Below are positions 6,124 through 6,377 of a stretch of DNA of 6,377 nt, piece after piece (the first letter of the stretch is position 1; each line of letters starts with the position of its first letter). The stretch lies in assembly GCA_030147225.1 (NCBI GenBank), contig JASLAI010000113.1, positions 1-6,377 on the forward strand. Direction: 5' to 3'. The DNA comes from Planococcus sp. (in: firmicutes) (GTDB lineage Bacteria > Bacillota > Bacilli > Bacillales_A > Planococcaceae). The notes under the pieces are model-generated. The model saw nothing but the letters and a program-made list of their open reading frames with translations. It had not been told where the DNA came from and ran no database searches. The position numbers and the translations under genes are program-made.

Positions 6124-6377
6124 ATGACTAAAATCAAGCAATTACAGAATTACTTGAAGGAACAATCGATTGACGCGGCGTTTATTACAGATCCCTTTAA
6201 CGTCTTTTACGTCAGTGGCTTCCAAAGCAATCCACATGAGCGTTTGTTGGGTGTAATGGTATTCGCTGAAGCTGAACCATTTCTAATCTGCCCGAAAATG
6301 GAAATGCCAGATGCTAAAAATGCCGGATGGTCTGGGGAAATCGTCGGGCATGAAGATACACAAAATTCTATGGAAAT
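6124..6377 (+). CDS. Xaa-Pro peptidase, M24 family, N-terminal part (cut by window edge)
   Basis: The first 84 residues of a creatinase/prolidase-type protein, which is usually about 350-360 residues in this subfamily. Only the N-terminal creatinase-like domain is present; the M24 catalytic domain with its metal ligands lies beyond the window, so activity cannot be judged. Recognition rests on the opening KIKQLQNYLKEQSIDAAF, on NVFYVSGF at 26-33, and on NPHERLLG (36-43) and CPKMEMPDAKNAGW (55-68), typical of the Firmicutes proline peptidase encoded next to ytkL homologues. Such enzymes cut the bond before or after proline in short peptides in the cytoplasm. ATG at 6124 is supported by AGAGGAGG (6109-6116) seven bases upstream. 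It is transcribed away from ytkL. Dipeptidase (PepQ-like) and aminopeptidase P-like (YkvY/YqhT-like) roles cannot be told apart here, so I give no symbol. Confidence 0.88.
   Translation, partial: MTKIKQLQNYLKEQSIDAAFITDPFNVFYVSGFQSNPHERLLGVMVFAEAEPFLICPKMEMPDAKNAGWSGEIVGHEDTQNSME

Noticed and set aside
1..6377. Search for a novel system: mobile element, CRISPR, defence, secretion, biosynthetic cluster or riboswitch
   Set aside because: All six genes belong to known conserved families with ordinary spacing. No transposase, integrase, terminal repeat, spacer array or recognised riboswitch core was seen.

Overview
The window looks like a conserved housekeeping stretch from a low-to-moderate GC member of the Bacillales. 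It resembles the Planococcaceae/Staphylococcaceae side of that order more than Bacillus subtilis itself. The grounds are strong AGGAGG-type ribosome binding sites, a Gram-positive DnaE with a degenerate PHP end, and the neighbours nrnA-dnaE, ytpI, ytoI, ytkL and an M24 peptidase. The genus is an inference; no rRNA or marker gene is present to settle it.

Layout, left to right. From 1 to 2262 (minus strand) lies the N-terminal two thirds of dnaE, the DNA polymerase III alpha subunit, cut by the left edge. Eighteen bases upstream of it, on the same strand, is nrnA (2281-3225), the DHH/DHHA1 nano-RNase and pAp phosphatase; the two look like one operon. Divergent from nrnA is the small three-helix membrane protein gene ytpI (3318-3623, plus), which ends in a clear hairpin terminator. 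It converges on ytoI (3706-5013, minus), a four-part HTH-DRTGG-CBS-hotdog protein. A 324-base gap follows, holding the ytoI promoter, a striking 13-bp hairpin, unexplained sequence and the terminator of ytkL. Next is ytkL (5338-6018, minus), a UPF0173 metallo-beta-lactamase-fold hydrolase. Divergent from it, the start of an Xaa-Pro peptidase gene (6124 onward, plus) runs off the right edge.

How the genes fit together: dnaE (replication) and nrnA (2-5-nt RNA and pAp turnover) have understood roles. YtpI and YtoI are conserved but have no known function, and YtkL is a hydrolase of unknown substrate. A link between NrnA and YtoI through adenine-nucleotide signalling is possible but only inferred.

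I found no mobile element, CRISPR array, tRNA, rRNA, recognisable riboswitch, defence system or obvious novel system. The parts most worth a second look are the unexplained intergenic segment at 5080-5297, the architecture of YtoI, and the degenerate PHP end of DnaE.
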